A stretch of DNA of 53,682 bases from Spongospora subterranea (Eukaryota > Endomyxa > Phytomyxea > Plasmodiophorida > Plasmodiophoridae), in NCBI GenBank assembly GCA_900404475.1, contig OUQQ01000054.1:5662-59343 (forward strand), given 5' to 3'. Below the pieces are notes generated by a model, which saw only the letters and a list, made by a program, of their open reading frames with translations, made no database searches and was not told the DNA's origin. Positions within the stretch are counted from its first letter, which is position 1. Each line of letters opens with the position of its first letter. This document shows positions 10,293 through 19,040 of the stretch, piece by piece. The position numbers were made by a program, and so were the translations under genes.

Positions 10293-11024
10293 TCAACTAG
10301 TGCCATTCTGCGATCGCTTTCCGTTGCCAACAGCGTCGCGGTTCAGTGAGATTGGTTTTACTTCCGCAGGTGGATTGGTTTCATTCCCTATCTCCTTCGC
10401 GCGTTGTTCCTCCCGAAGTTGTTCCAGTTCCATAACCAGCGCGTTCAGCTGTTTGATCGACTCGGTCAGAACCCGGATCGCTTCGAGTTTCGCCTGCTGC
10501 TCCTTTCGTCGTTTCAGGCGCCGTATCAGCAGCTGCACGCGGCGCTGCTCTAGCGCCAGGTCGTGTTGCGCCTGCTCCAGCTCGCCCATGACCCGTTCGG
10601 ATTCCTGTCGGGCCGCCCGTTCCCGCCCCAGCCGCCTCTCGATCTCCATCGTCCGTTCCTTGACCTGATTCAACGCCTCTTTCCACGATAACGACGCCAT
10701 ATTGACATTCAACAGCTCCACCAGCTGTCGCGCCGCCCGCTCCAACCTGGCCTTGCCCGATCGCTTGTTCCCGTTCGGGACGACCTGTGCCCAATAGCAC
10801 AGGGCGGTCAGGATTCGCTGTTCGGCGTTGAGGATGTAGCGGGAACCGGGCAAACAGGTGAGGCGTTGCGAAAGGGGCAGATGCATTATCAGCGATGGCG
10901 GAATCATGACCGCCCTCGACCAAATCGCGCCCCGTTCCAGATATTCTGGAACGCGCTCGTGGCCACACTGACGACCTGAACCCGACAGAACCCGAACAGG
11001 GGGCGATCGGGCCCAGAACATCAC
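10293..11024 (-). CDS. Coiled-coil hypothetical protein
   Basis: An open frame of up to 243 codons. The likeliest start is the ATG at 10907 (MIPPSLIM...), giving about 204 residues; the extension upstream of it may be intron or 5' UTR in GC-rich sequence. A helical N-terminal part (RYILNAEQRILTALCYWAQV) is followed by about 110 residues of Arg/Glu-rich coiled coil (ERRLGRERAARQESERVMGE and similar). The tail is polar. I do not recognise the family. It converges with the UVR gene, 112 nt apart. A longer frame overlapping on the same strand (10381-11148) has the skewed composition of a GC-rich shadow and was not chosen. Confidence 0.55.
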   Translation of the reverse strand: MMFWARSPPVRVLSGSGRQCGHERVPEYLERGAIWSRAVMIPPSLIMHLPLSQRLTCLPGSRYILNAEQRILTALCYWAQVVPNGNKRSGKARLERAARQLVELLNVNMASLSWKEALNQVKERTMEIERRLGRERAARQESERVMGELEQAQHDLALEQRRVQLLIRRLKRRKEQQAKLEAIRVLTESIKQLNALVMELEQLREEQRAKEIGNETNPPAEVKPISLNRDAVGNGKRSQNGTS

Positions 11025-11200
11025 AGGAGGACCAGGGGCCCACTGTCATATCGATTGCAGCTTCACACACAGACGGGTGGGATGGCGCTACACCAACCAC
11101 CACCACTTGTGTAACGCCCGACCGCAGCCGCAACGTTGGGTTCGCCAAACCAGAACCGATCAGGTTTTCGAAATGGCGGTGCAGGTGGCCAGGTCGTCTT

Positions 11201-11239
11201 TGGTGTTTTTTAACCGCCTTTGGTGTTTTTTAACCGCCT
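11201..11239 (+). repeat. 20-bp tandem duplication
   Basis: The sequence tggtgttttttaaccgcct occurs at 11201-11219 and again at 11221-11239, back to back with a 20-nt period. It lies at the 3' end of a possible small minus-strand gene. It is a simple slippage-type duplication. Confidence 0.85.
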
Positions 11240-11464
11240 CGCGGGGAAATTGCAACATATCATTGAAGACACCAGAATTAATCTTGAGCATTGTGGGTAC
11301 TGTCTTCGATTATGATTCGAAGAATTGATAACTGTTTTTTTTTTTGGCGTGATATCGTCCTCAATTCCGATATTGTACAAGTTTGGTGAATCGATTGAGA
11401 GACGGCGAGACCGCCTCCGTCGAGCAATTTCGGACGGTTCGTTGAGCGGAGATCTACTCCTCAT
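11210..11464 (-). CDS. Possible small basic protein
   Basis: A frame of 84 codons starting MRSRSPLNEPSEIARRRRSR, followed by LSIDSPNLYNIGIEDDITPK and a Lys/Asn-rich tail. The Arg/Ser-rich start recalls nuclear proteins. The last 40 codons look less protein-like and may be intron or 3' UTR. A second small frame just upstream (ATG near 11506, MSVGRQSFTELSSEL) could be a first exon. I see no conserved domain and rate it as a guess. Confidence 0.25.
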   Translation of the reverse strand: MRSRSPLNEPSEIARRRRSRRLSIDSPNLYNIGIEDDITPKKKTVINSSNHNRRQYPQCSRLILVSSMICCNFPARRLKNTKGG

Positions 11465-11761
11465 AATTCTGAAGACAGTTCAGTGAACGATTGACGACCA
11501 ACCGACATTTTCAGCCGACGACGTTTGTGTTTCGGCCAATAAAAAAAGATGGGGTTCGTGGCTGTATTATCCTCGATCGAACCAACGAGCGCGTGTTCGG
11601 CGACGCAGCGAATGAGCGATCGCGATGGAGACAGGCAGGCGTGATCGATCTTTGAAGCCGGGGCGACGAATAATGTTATCGGCCGAATCCTGTCGGGTAT
11701 CGCTGTCCTGGCCGAAACCGACGAGAGCGCCGCCGCCACAATCCGACAGACGACCGTTGCT

Positions 11762-13740
11762 CTAGGTTGTGCTGGCCTCGATTGACGATAACGGATGCAA
11801 TTCCAGATTGCCTGACGACGCGATTGCCGCTTGAATCGCACGATCCAGTGATTCCGGTTCGGCGCTGAACCGGTCCCAAGTCCAGAACGGCACCGACCAG
11901 ATCGACCACGCCATGTGTGCGACGTATCGCTGGGCGATCACATCCACGCCGAGAAGGAGTCGCGATCCACGACCGTATCGATCGGCGCCGTTGATCACGA
12001 TCACCGTCTTCAGCTGCTCCAGCACCAGATCATAACGATATCCGGATCGGCCGATACGGGCGCGACGCGTGAACGGCACGTTCAACCGCGCCAGCGACGC
12101 CACGACCGCGTCCTCGAAATCCCAACGCGGGACCACGACCGCCGAGCGAATCGCGCGGGAGTCGCTGAACAGTTTCCCCAACGACGTGGGAAATGGCGTT
12201 AGAACCCCTGAACCGTCCAGATCAAATAACACATCGTGAATAAACCTGAAAAATAAACGCCCCACGAAATTAGACCGGGGTTTGACGACAACGAACGGTG
12301 TCAGGTTCCGAACCTGAGATTCGCCTTGTTGTACAGACCGTTGAATCGCAGAATGTTTCGGCAAATGAGGCGATGATCGCTGCCGATCGACAGGACCGAT
12401 AACGACCAAACAATACGGGTGAGGTATCGGGGGTCGTCAACCGCGTCCAGCTGCCGATCGATATAGGTCGAGACGGCGGCCGAGAACTCGGGCGTCGGCG
12501 CGTGGCAGAACGTGGCCAACGCCAGCAGCAGCTTGGCCAGCGATTCGTGCGAGACCCGCCCGCTCGTCACCAGGTGCGGAACCAGGTCCGAACAGAGCCG
12601 GGCCAGTACGGCCGGCGAATACGACCGCGAGATCGCCAGCGAGTGGCCGTATGACGCGATGAATTCGACGGGGATCGGTTCGGGGACCGACACGATGCAG
12701 CGGCACACGCTGAGGATGTGGCCGTCCATGACGGCGTCGAGCGGTTTCTGCAGGCCCGACAGGAGACGCGATAGCGATTGGAACGACAGACCGGGGAGCG
12801 CATCAGGAACGAGAACGGCGAGCAATCGGGCGTGGAATTCGGAGCCATTCGCGACGCGGGAGACCGACTCTACCAACGACGACAGCAATGGGAATGGGAC
12901 CGACCTGAACGGGACGGATTGGGCGGCGGTGACGAACGCCCGCAGGGTGATGGGATCGACGGCGGCAGCGCGCGCCAGCGAATTGAACGTGTGGATGGCG
13001 TGGGGGACGTGATCGGATCGCAACGAAGTCGATAGGAGTTGGGTGAGATGGCGCTGGCACGATCGGATCAGGGGCGATTCGCGGTCGAAATCCATGATGG
13101 CGCCGCGCACCAGCGACGACGTCTGGGCGAACGAGCAGCGCGGGACGAGGAACGGACCGACGACGCCGAGATAGGCGATGAAGGGGCGGAATGGGCGGGG
13201 GAGCTGTGCCATCGCCGCGATCAGATTGACCATCTGGTCGGGGGAATAGCGATGGAGTCGAATGGGCGGGACAATGCGGTTCAGGAGGAGTTGACGATGG
13301 GCGTCCGACTTGAACAGCGCCACGAACCGCACGATCCGGACGACGTGTTCGGGAAGGAACGCGGCGCTATCGGCTGTGAATCGGGCGGCGATGTGGCGAA
13401 GGAGGGGAAGGGGTTCGGGGAGATCGCGGGCGAATTCCAGGGATTGAATGAACAGGTGAACGGGCCCGTTAACGAACGTGTAGATATCGTAATGATGAAG
13501 GAGGGAGGTGGTGATCAACGGCTGGAGCTGTTTGACCAGCGGCGATGGCGTCCGTTTGACGTGCTGATAGAGGGCGAGGGCGGTGAGAACCGGCAGCGAC
13601 GTGACGCGCTTCGGATCGCGTCGCACGTCGGCAAGGGCGGCGGCCGTCGACACGCAACGATTGGATCGATACGGAATCGCCACCCGCCCCCTCGTCATGG
13701 ATCGGAGGACCGGACCAGCCGTGACCATGGCGCTACACAC
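11762..13740 (-). CDS. RAP-domain protein, probably mitochondrial
   Basis: Exons 12314-13740 and 11762-12245 join across a 68-nt intron (GTTCGG donor, TTTTTCAG acceptor) to give 636 residues. The first 30 residues are Arg/Ser/Ala-rich without acidic residues (MTRGRVAIPYRSNRCVSTAA), as in a mitochondrial presequence. Residues about 50-470 are repeated helical segments (LPLLRHIAARF, PFRPFIAYLGVV, SLSRLLSGLQ), like the helical array of FASTK/RAP proteins. About residues 545-605 (RYDLVLEQLKTVIVINGADR, then LLLGVDVIAQRYVAHMAWSI and PFWTWDRF) fit the RAP domain, a nuclease-like fold in organellar RNA-processing proteins. The usual acidic E-D-G core is changed to INGADRY. It sits in GC-rich DNA. Confidence 0.7.
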
Positions 13741-14386
13741 ACCCCGTCACAGTCGACGGGGTTGGAGAACCCGCTACCGAATCTGTACCGTGAAGGGGGA
13801 AACCCCCTCTGTCGGTGGCGGCTGTTTTCCGGTGTCGACGTTCGAGCGGATCTTCGGATTCACGAGAGAATGTTCGTGTTTGACGGAATTTGAATCGGCG
13901 GGATATTGGCGCCACCATCGTCGACCCGTTGTTCAACGAATGGATTGTGGCGACCGGGGGGCGGTTATTGTGTGAATGGCGATCATCGGTCGGTGTTTGA
14001 TCATGACCCGTTCGGGGTGTGGTGGTGTGGCACGTGGTGAACGGGTGCCGTTCTTGGCATTGTATTAGGGGAATTAGGATTTGCAAAAACACAATATCGA
14101 GATTCCAGACCTGCACTCGCTACCGTCAAGTCATCTGAAAACAGACAAATATCGTGGAGGACGGGGATATCATCCAACTCCTCAGGAAATGCGATCTTCT
14201 CATTGACGAGTAATGGATGTATTGTCTTGTGTCGGCATTCGTTTAGGAACGTCTCTAGTTCCGATCATATGTCGAGAACAAGCCGTATCAATCAGGACGA
14301 CACCATTCTTCTCGTGGCTCCAACATCACTCAAATAAGAGCCACTCTTCTTGTATGTATTATTCAAATCATTGACGACAAAGATAC
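13741..14386. other. Intergenic interval with a truncated inverted gene copy
   Basis: Upstream side of the RAP gene. Frames of about 120-280 codons run in from the GC-rich gene, but they are shadows. Composition turns AT-rich near 14070. Positions 14077-14099 (aggatttgcaaaaacacaat...) resemble 15237-15259. Positions 14125-14216 are an inverted, decayed copy of 14733-14822. No independent gene is seen. Confidence 0.5.
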
Positions 14387-14822
14387 TCATCTGATATTTT
14401 CTGATGTGCAACGGAGCATTCTGCCCCTTTTCGGCATCCTTGCTTCGTCTGATAGTATATGCATTATTTGTCGCTTTCGATTTTTCGGATTGGTGTCTTT
14501 TGTAGTTGCGGTTTTGTTCGCGCTTTCAGGCTTTGGTGGTTTGTTAGTATTATAAATGTTTGATATGATACTTTCCGATCGTCGTGAATAGTTTCTTGCT
14601 TGTGCTTTCAAGATCGAATCACTCAGTGGTGCTGAATCAACATCAGTTCGTAACTGCTCAGGTGCAATTACGCTGATCAAGTGCTCGCACACGATTTTCA
14701 TGTTCGCTTTCATAGTCAGAGTTTCTTCCAAACCATACTCTGCAATGAGCAGATCGCATTTGCTGAAGAGTTGGATGATATCCCGTTTCTCCACGATATT
14801 CGTCTTTTTCAAATGACTTGAC
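14125..14822. repeat. 90-bp imperfect inverted repeat, 516-bp spacer
   Basis: Plus-strand 14125-14216 matches the minus strand of 14733-14822 along its whole length with scattered mismatches and small indels (for example gtcaagtcatctgaaaa against gtcaagtcatttgaaaa). The right arm is the first 27 codons and the leader of the unknown gene at 14387-14812. The left arm has stop codons and is non-coding. The arrangement is a fold-back in which the gene lies between the arms. Confidence 0.8.
14387..14812 (-). CDS. Hypothetical protein
   Basis: A complete 141-codon frame with an ATG start. Residues 1-60 are helical (KRDIIQLFSKCDLLIAEYGL, then TLTMKANMKIVCEHLI). Residues 90-141 are polar and basic, with a KNRKRQ cluster that could act as a nuclear signal. 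The N-terminal 27 codons and leader are duplicated in inverted form at 14125-14216. I do not recognise it. The AT-rich composition differs from the GC-rich genes on either side. It could be a full small gene or the last exon of a larger one. Confidence 0.45.
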   Translation of the reverse strand: MKKTNIVEKRDIIQLFSKCDLLIAEYGLEETLTMKANMKIVCEHLISVIAPEQLRTDVDSAPLSDSILKAQARNYSRRSESIISNIYNTNKPPKPESANKTATTKDTNPKNRKRQIMHILSDEARMPKRGRMLRCTSENIR

Positions 14823-14835
14823 AGTACTTGAGTGG

Positions 14836-15125
14836 TTAGTCTGGCGCCTCCATCGCCGGCTGTTCTTTCTTGATTGCTTCCAGGTATTTTTTCAGAAGCT
14901 CGTCGGTGACTTGTTCGATATCCTTAACGGGCCTCCCATTGGATATGATTTGACCGTACTTGCATAGCGTTTTCAACAGGTTGTTTTATCAATTGTGGAC
15001 ACAGTTGAGGCAGGAACGACTGTCTGTCCAAGTTGCGTCTGTTCTTCGATTCGTTCTTCATAAGTGCTTCGTTTGTCTAAAAATCTGATAACAGCTTTTC
15101 TATCGGTCTTTTTTCTCAAATCGGC
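14836..15125 (-). pseudogene. Frameshifted fragment of an unknown protein
   Basis: Two overlapping minus-strand frames appear to be parts of one protein. The upstream one reads KKTDRKAVIRFLDKRSTYEE and continues through QTQLGQTVVPASTVSTIDKT before a stop near 14980. The next reads NLLKTLCKYGQIISNGRPVK through LLKKYLEAIKKEQPAMEAPD to a stop at 14836-14838. One shift of frame would join them, and no intron of usual size fits. It is therefore a decayed gene, or a gene with one sequencing error near 14980. The stop is 24 nt upstream of the start of the 14387-14812 gene. Confidence 0.4.
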
Positions 15126-15309
15126 GCCTGTACTGTTTCAAACAAGGGAACTCCCCTGCATGTTTCGGCACGATCATTTCGCATTGTTGACTCTGATGAT
15201 TGGTCGTTTCGCGAAACCGGGTGAATAAGCAATGTAGGATTTATAGAAACACAATATCAGAGTGATTTATTTGTAGAACAAGGTGTGACTGAATACTGTC
15301 TTTAACTAG

Positions 15310-15727
15310 GGGAATCGGGGCCAGAACTCTGTTGATTGTCAAAACGACAACCAAAAATTGTCGCTGAACGAGATCACCCGATACCCCACAGGGGATCGTG
15401 TGATTTCGACCTCCTTTCAGCCAGCCGTAATCGCGGTGGTTGTCATCGTGTTGATACTGAACGATGCATTGGGTGTGTNNNNNNNNNNNNNNNNNNNNNN
15501 NNNNNNNNNNNAACCAAAAATTGTCGCTGAACGAGATCACCCGATACCCCACAGGGGATCGTGTGATTTCGACCTCCTTTCAGCCAGCCGTAATCGCGGT
15601 GGTTGTCATCGTGTTGATACTGAACGATGCATTGGGTGTGTTTATTGCACATTTCTGGCCAAATCTCGCCAGCGACAGATCACGCCGTGATCGAACACGA
15701 TCAGACTGGGACGACGATGATTTCTGA
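15310..15727 (+). CDS. Last exon of a single-pass membrane protein, broken by an N gap
   Basis: After a possible acceptor (tttaactag, ending 15309), the frame reads GNRGQNSVDCQNDNQKLSL, then NEITRYPTGDRVISTSFQ, then the membrane segment AVIAVVVIVLILNDALGVFI. A short tail follows, ending WDDDDF and a stop at 15725-15727. It is legible only if the two copies flanking the 33-N gap (15349-15478 and 15512-15641) are collapsed into one. The profile is an extracellular or lumenal part, one helix and a short acidic tail. The upstream exons are not identified, so the product is unknown. Confidence 0.4.
15349..15641 (+). repeat. 130-bp perfect copy on both sides of a 33-N gap (assembly artefact)
   Basis: Positions 15349-15478 and 15512-15641 are identical, and 15479-15511 are all N. 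As at 8408-8906, this is the mark of two contigs whose overlapping ends were scaffolded without merging. No real sequence needs to be missing. The coding frame through the region is restored by removing one copy plus the Ns. Confidence 0.9.
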
Positions 15728-15993
15728 CCCCGTTCAACAGCGAGTTGATCGCCATTCCACAGTTTCCCATACCGTCGTTCGTGGCGAACTATCCCGAGAT
15801 CGTTCGCAGGACATGGCGCCATCGTTCTCCACACCGTTTCCGGTTAAATCCAACAAAGACGGAGGAGGTTCATGATTTCCGCCAACGCTCGACAGGGGTC
15901 AACGGACCCGCGATCGAAATCGATCACGACACCATTAACTGGCGAATCCGGGACGAATAACGACCGGAACAGGGTTTTTACCCGCCGATCCGA
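15728..15993. other. Short interval without a supported gene
   Basis: About 270 nt between the convergent ends of the membrane-protein exon and the minus-strand gene ending at 15994. Frames on both strands are short and shadow-like. Nothing is recognised. Confidence 0.4.
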
Positions 15994-16914
15994 TCACGAT
16001 TGCAGGTTGGCGTTCCTGGCGCGAATCATGGCGGCGACGACTAGTTTGCGGACGGCGTCGGGCGGCGACAGGTCCGGGTATTGGCGCAACGCGATCACCA
16101 CGAACGCCTCAACGAACAGGTCGAACGTCATGATCCGCCCTAATCGATTCCTGAAACGGACCAACACCATCATCAAACGCCGATTTCACAACAAAACACA
16201 CCCGATCGAATACTTTGGGGATTTCGACACGATCGACGTGGAATGTTTCGACGTCGTCTGCGTCATCTGCTGAAAGAGCAGGTCGGCGTCCGATCGCTGG
16301 AACCCGGGCCCGGTACTGGTCAGATGACACGTCGACAGCAGTTTCAGAAATCGGCTGGACGACGATATCGGGGTCAGGGCGTCGATCGACACCATCGTCA
16401 AAAACAGGCGCCAGATACTCATGTCGCTGTCGGCGATCAGCTCGTCGGACGACATCGTGGCCGGAGGGCAGCACAGGGCGTCGTCGTGACGCGCTCTGGT
16501 CCCCCCGAAACATTTGGCGAAGGCGGTGGCGCCGAGCAGGCGGGCGACCTCCTTGCGCATCTCGTCCTGGATCAGCGGCGCGATCGTCGCCGGCATGTTC
16601 TTCATCGCCTTCGCCACCAGGAACTGCTCCGACAGGATCGCGTCGTCGTCGTGGTCGTGTCGGCGTCGCGCGTGTTTGTCGCGGGCGTCGATCTGGTCGC
16701 GCCACCGGTCGATGGCCGGGCGCCGCGCCCCGGTCAACGGCACCTTGAACAGACACAGCTCGGCGTAGCGTTCGTCGTTTTCCGGGACGATGTCGATGAT
16801 CTCGCTGTCCGGTACAAACTTGTCGTTGTCACCCGGCGATCGGTTGTCGAGTCGATCTGGCCCTCGCTCTCGGATATTGACCTCGTCCTGATCAACAACC
16901 GATTCAATGACCAC
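15994..16914 (-). CDS. EF-hand-like protein, or C-terminal part of the TTLL enzyme
   Basis: Exons 16214-16914 and 15994-16150 join across a 63-nt intron (GTATTC donor, TTTCAG acceptor) to give about 285 residues. No ATG begins the open frame, so upstream sequence is missing. Near the N-terminus, FVPDSEIIDIVPENDERYAE resembles the G-F--IYP-----KY segment that follows the catalytic domain in TTLL6-type polyglutamylases. The stretch FLVAKAMKNMPATIAPLIQD is followed by ADLLFQQM, then an exon join, then RIMTFDLFVEAFVVIALRQY, the helix-loop-helix style of degenerate EF-hands. The frame lies 74 nt downstream of the TTLL frame on the same strand. I favour continuation of the TTLL protein, but no in-frame splice path is certain. 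Confidence 0.5.
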
Positions 16915-16987
16915 GACAACACATCAGTGTGATTTCCCAAATAAACACAGTTCAAGTTGATGAACTCCCGATATATGAACCAGCGCG

Positions 16988-18617
16988 TCAATGCAATCCT
17001 GGAATCGGGTGAAAAAGCGGGGCCAACAAATGTACCGGTTTTAAAGGCGGTGGAGGTTGTCGACCGGAACCAGGATCGGATTGATCAACGGTCGTCGTCG
17101 ACGGGTCCGAATCGCGTACAATCGCCAACGTTGTCTGTAGAACCGCGTTTTTGACGTCGGCGTCGACCGAGGTGTCGCGGGTTAGGCTCGGGCACGAATT
17201 CACCTGCAATGGAACGAGAGCGACGCGTCAGAATACGGTCGCCGACAGAACAACAACCGCCCCGCCCTTCCCGACCTCCAACAGCCACAACTTGCGATCG
17301 GAATCCATCAGGATATCGAACCCGAGCAGGTGAAACGATCGCGTTCGCTGTCGATCGTCGGCGCCGGCGAACACGGCTTGATAACTCCCCCAAATCGACG
17401 GCCACATGCACAGCACGGTCTTCACGACGATGTCGGTGATCGATCGCCAGAACCGCTCCAGGTCCAGGTCGTGCCCGGCCCGCCGCAGCTGCAGCAGCAC
17501 GGTGCTGATCCGTCGTTTGCTCCCGGTTCCGTCGGCGGCGCGTCGAAACCCTTTGGCGCCCTTGTTCAGGCTGTAGTTGGTGAGATGCATGAACACCCGC
17601 GACAGGTTGGCGTCGGCGGGCGCCGCGTACGGCTCGGTGGCGAATCGCGCCAAACCCTCTTTGAAGATGACGACGCGCAACGGCGTCAGACTCTCGATCA
17701 GGACGTAGATCCGCATGTCCCATTTGAACCCGTTCAACAGCATCGGGCGCGTGATGTACGATTGGACCACGACGCCCTTGTCGTCGTTCGCCATCCGCGC
17801 CAGCATGTTGTCGGCGTGATCCCATTTCCGGGTCAACAGGATGTGGCGCCCTTGCAGACCCGAGCTGGGCTTCAGGATGAACGTCGCCGCCGACGCGCGC
17901 ATCGCCTTCTTGACGGCGATCCGGTCCCGAGGGAGCTCCCACGACGCCGGGAAGTAGTCGAACACGCCCGGCCCGTGCACGCGCTTCCCCAGATTCAGCA
18001 GACGCGCCAGCGACGATTTCGTCACGATCGAGTGCATTTGCGGCAGATGGTTCACGCGTTGATGACCCAGAACCTGGTCGTAGATCGACGTGATCGTGTG
18101 GTCGGTCCAGACGACGGAGGCCAGCGCCATGTCCAGTGGCGCCACCTCCCGGAATCGCTCCGGCACCATCTCGACCAGATCGCGAACTACGATTGGAAAT
18201 GGGTCAACGGACCACGGCGATGGCGATAAACTCACTGATATCCTTGGCTGCACTGTGACATTTGAACAGGGCAATTCCTGTTGGACGACGGGGCGACGGA
18301 TGATCAAAGTCGTCGGGGAGGCGCTTCGGGGATATGAGCGGGTGGTCGGCGGCCGACGGGGAAAGGAGTATTGGCGTTGAAGGAAGTTGTTGAGGGAGGT
18401 GGCGGCGGGGACGAGAAGGGATCGGATCCGGTAAGGCCAGTAAGGAATCGGCGATCGCGATGGATTTCTGGAGCTGATCGACCAGGGAATCGACCGAGAT
18501 GATGGGGCTGCCGGGTTCGGATGGGAACAGCAGATCGGCGATATCGCGAAGGCGTCGTCTTCGCCCGGATGACGATGACGCCCCATTGTCGTCGGTGGTG
18601 TGGCGTTCCCGATCCAT
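16988..18617 (-). CDS. Tubulin tyrosine ligase-like protein (TTLL, polyglutamylase type)
   Basis: Exons 18236-18617, 17276-18186 and 16988-17203 give 502 residues. The 49-nt first intron has a consensus GTGAGT donor; the second is 72 nt. Landmarks in order: VVWTDHTI, RVNHLPQMHSIVTKSSLARL, FILKPSSGLQGRHILLTRK (ATP-grasp lysine and glycine-rich loop), QSYITRPMLLNGFKWDMRIY, VIFKEGLARFATEPY, VFMHLTNYSLNKG, SFHLLGFDILMDSDRKLWLL, then EVNSCPSLTRDTSVDADVKN. This is the full TTLL catalytic core, an ATP-dependent ligase that adds glutamates to tubulin tails. Against the common VNHSPS motif it has VNSCPS. Enzymes of this type modify axonemal microtubules, suggesting a flagellated stage. The true C-terminus may lie in the downstream frame at 15994-16914. 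Confidence 0.85.
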
Positions 18618-19040
18618 AAGGGGGCGCGCTCAAATTGTGAAGGGCTCTCCGAAATCTGATCAAGATGTGTACGAGTGGATCGACCCGGAATGGGCGGGGA
18701 AGGGCTGTTGCACACCCCAGGTCGACAAGATCACGTTCAATCGAGTAAGGAAGGAAGGGGCGGGGAAGGGAACTACACACTGGCGATAATACAAAGGAAA
18801 ACAGTAAATTTACAGGTTTTGTTTGTTGAATAAATATAGGATAACGATGTGAGCGAAGACGGTGGTGTCAGGTTTCCAGCTTGGGTGGCGCTACGACAAC
18901 ATCTTCTGATAGTGATTTTCGTGGGAATCTGTATGAACAAAGAAAAAACGGGGGAAACACATGAACTATAGGACACGGAGAGGGCACAACATTCAACAAG
19001 TACCGTATGGATAATACAGACGCTGGTTCTTCATCTGCGG
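18618..19040. other. Intergenic interval between TTLL and EFR3
   Basis: Upstream side of TTLL and 3' side of EFR3. The proline-rich frame running from 18715 into the TTLL exon is out of frame with the better first exon and is a shadow. Positions 18784-18840 are AT-rich. No gene is supported. Confidence 0.45.

Noticed and set aside
10381..11148. 255-codon minus frame overlapping the coiled-coil gene
   Set aside because: Gly/Ala/Arg/Thr-rich shadow in GC-rich DNA; the overlapping frame has a regular coiled-coil pattern and is the better candidate.
13039..13893. 284-codon plus frame antisense to the RAP-domain gene
   Set aside because: Very Gly/Glu/Arg-rich composition with no domain; it is the mirror of a GC-rich coding exon.
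17330..18229. 299-codon plus frame antisense to TTLL
   Set aside because: His/Arg/Gln/Val-rich antisense shadow; the minus strand encodes clear TTLL motifs.
18236..18715. N-terminal 160 codons of the long minus frame running into TTLL
   Set aside because: Ser/Pro/Arg-rich and out of frame with the exon that joins through a consensus GTGAGT donor; the alternative start at 18617 is preferred.
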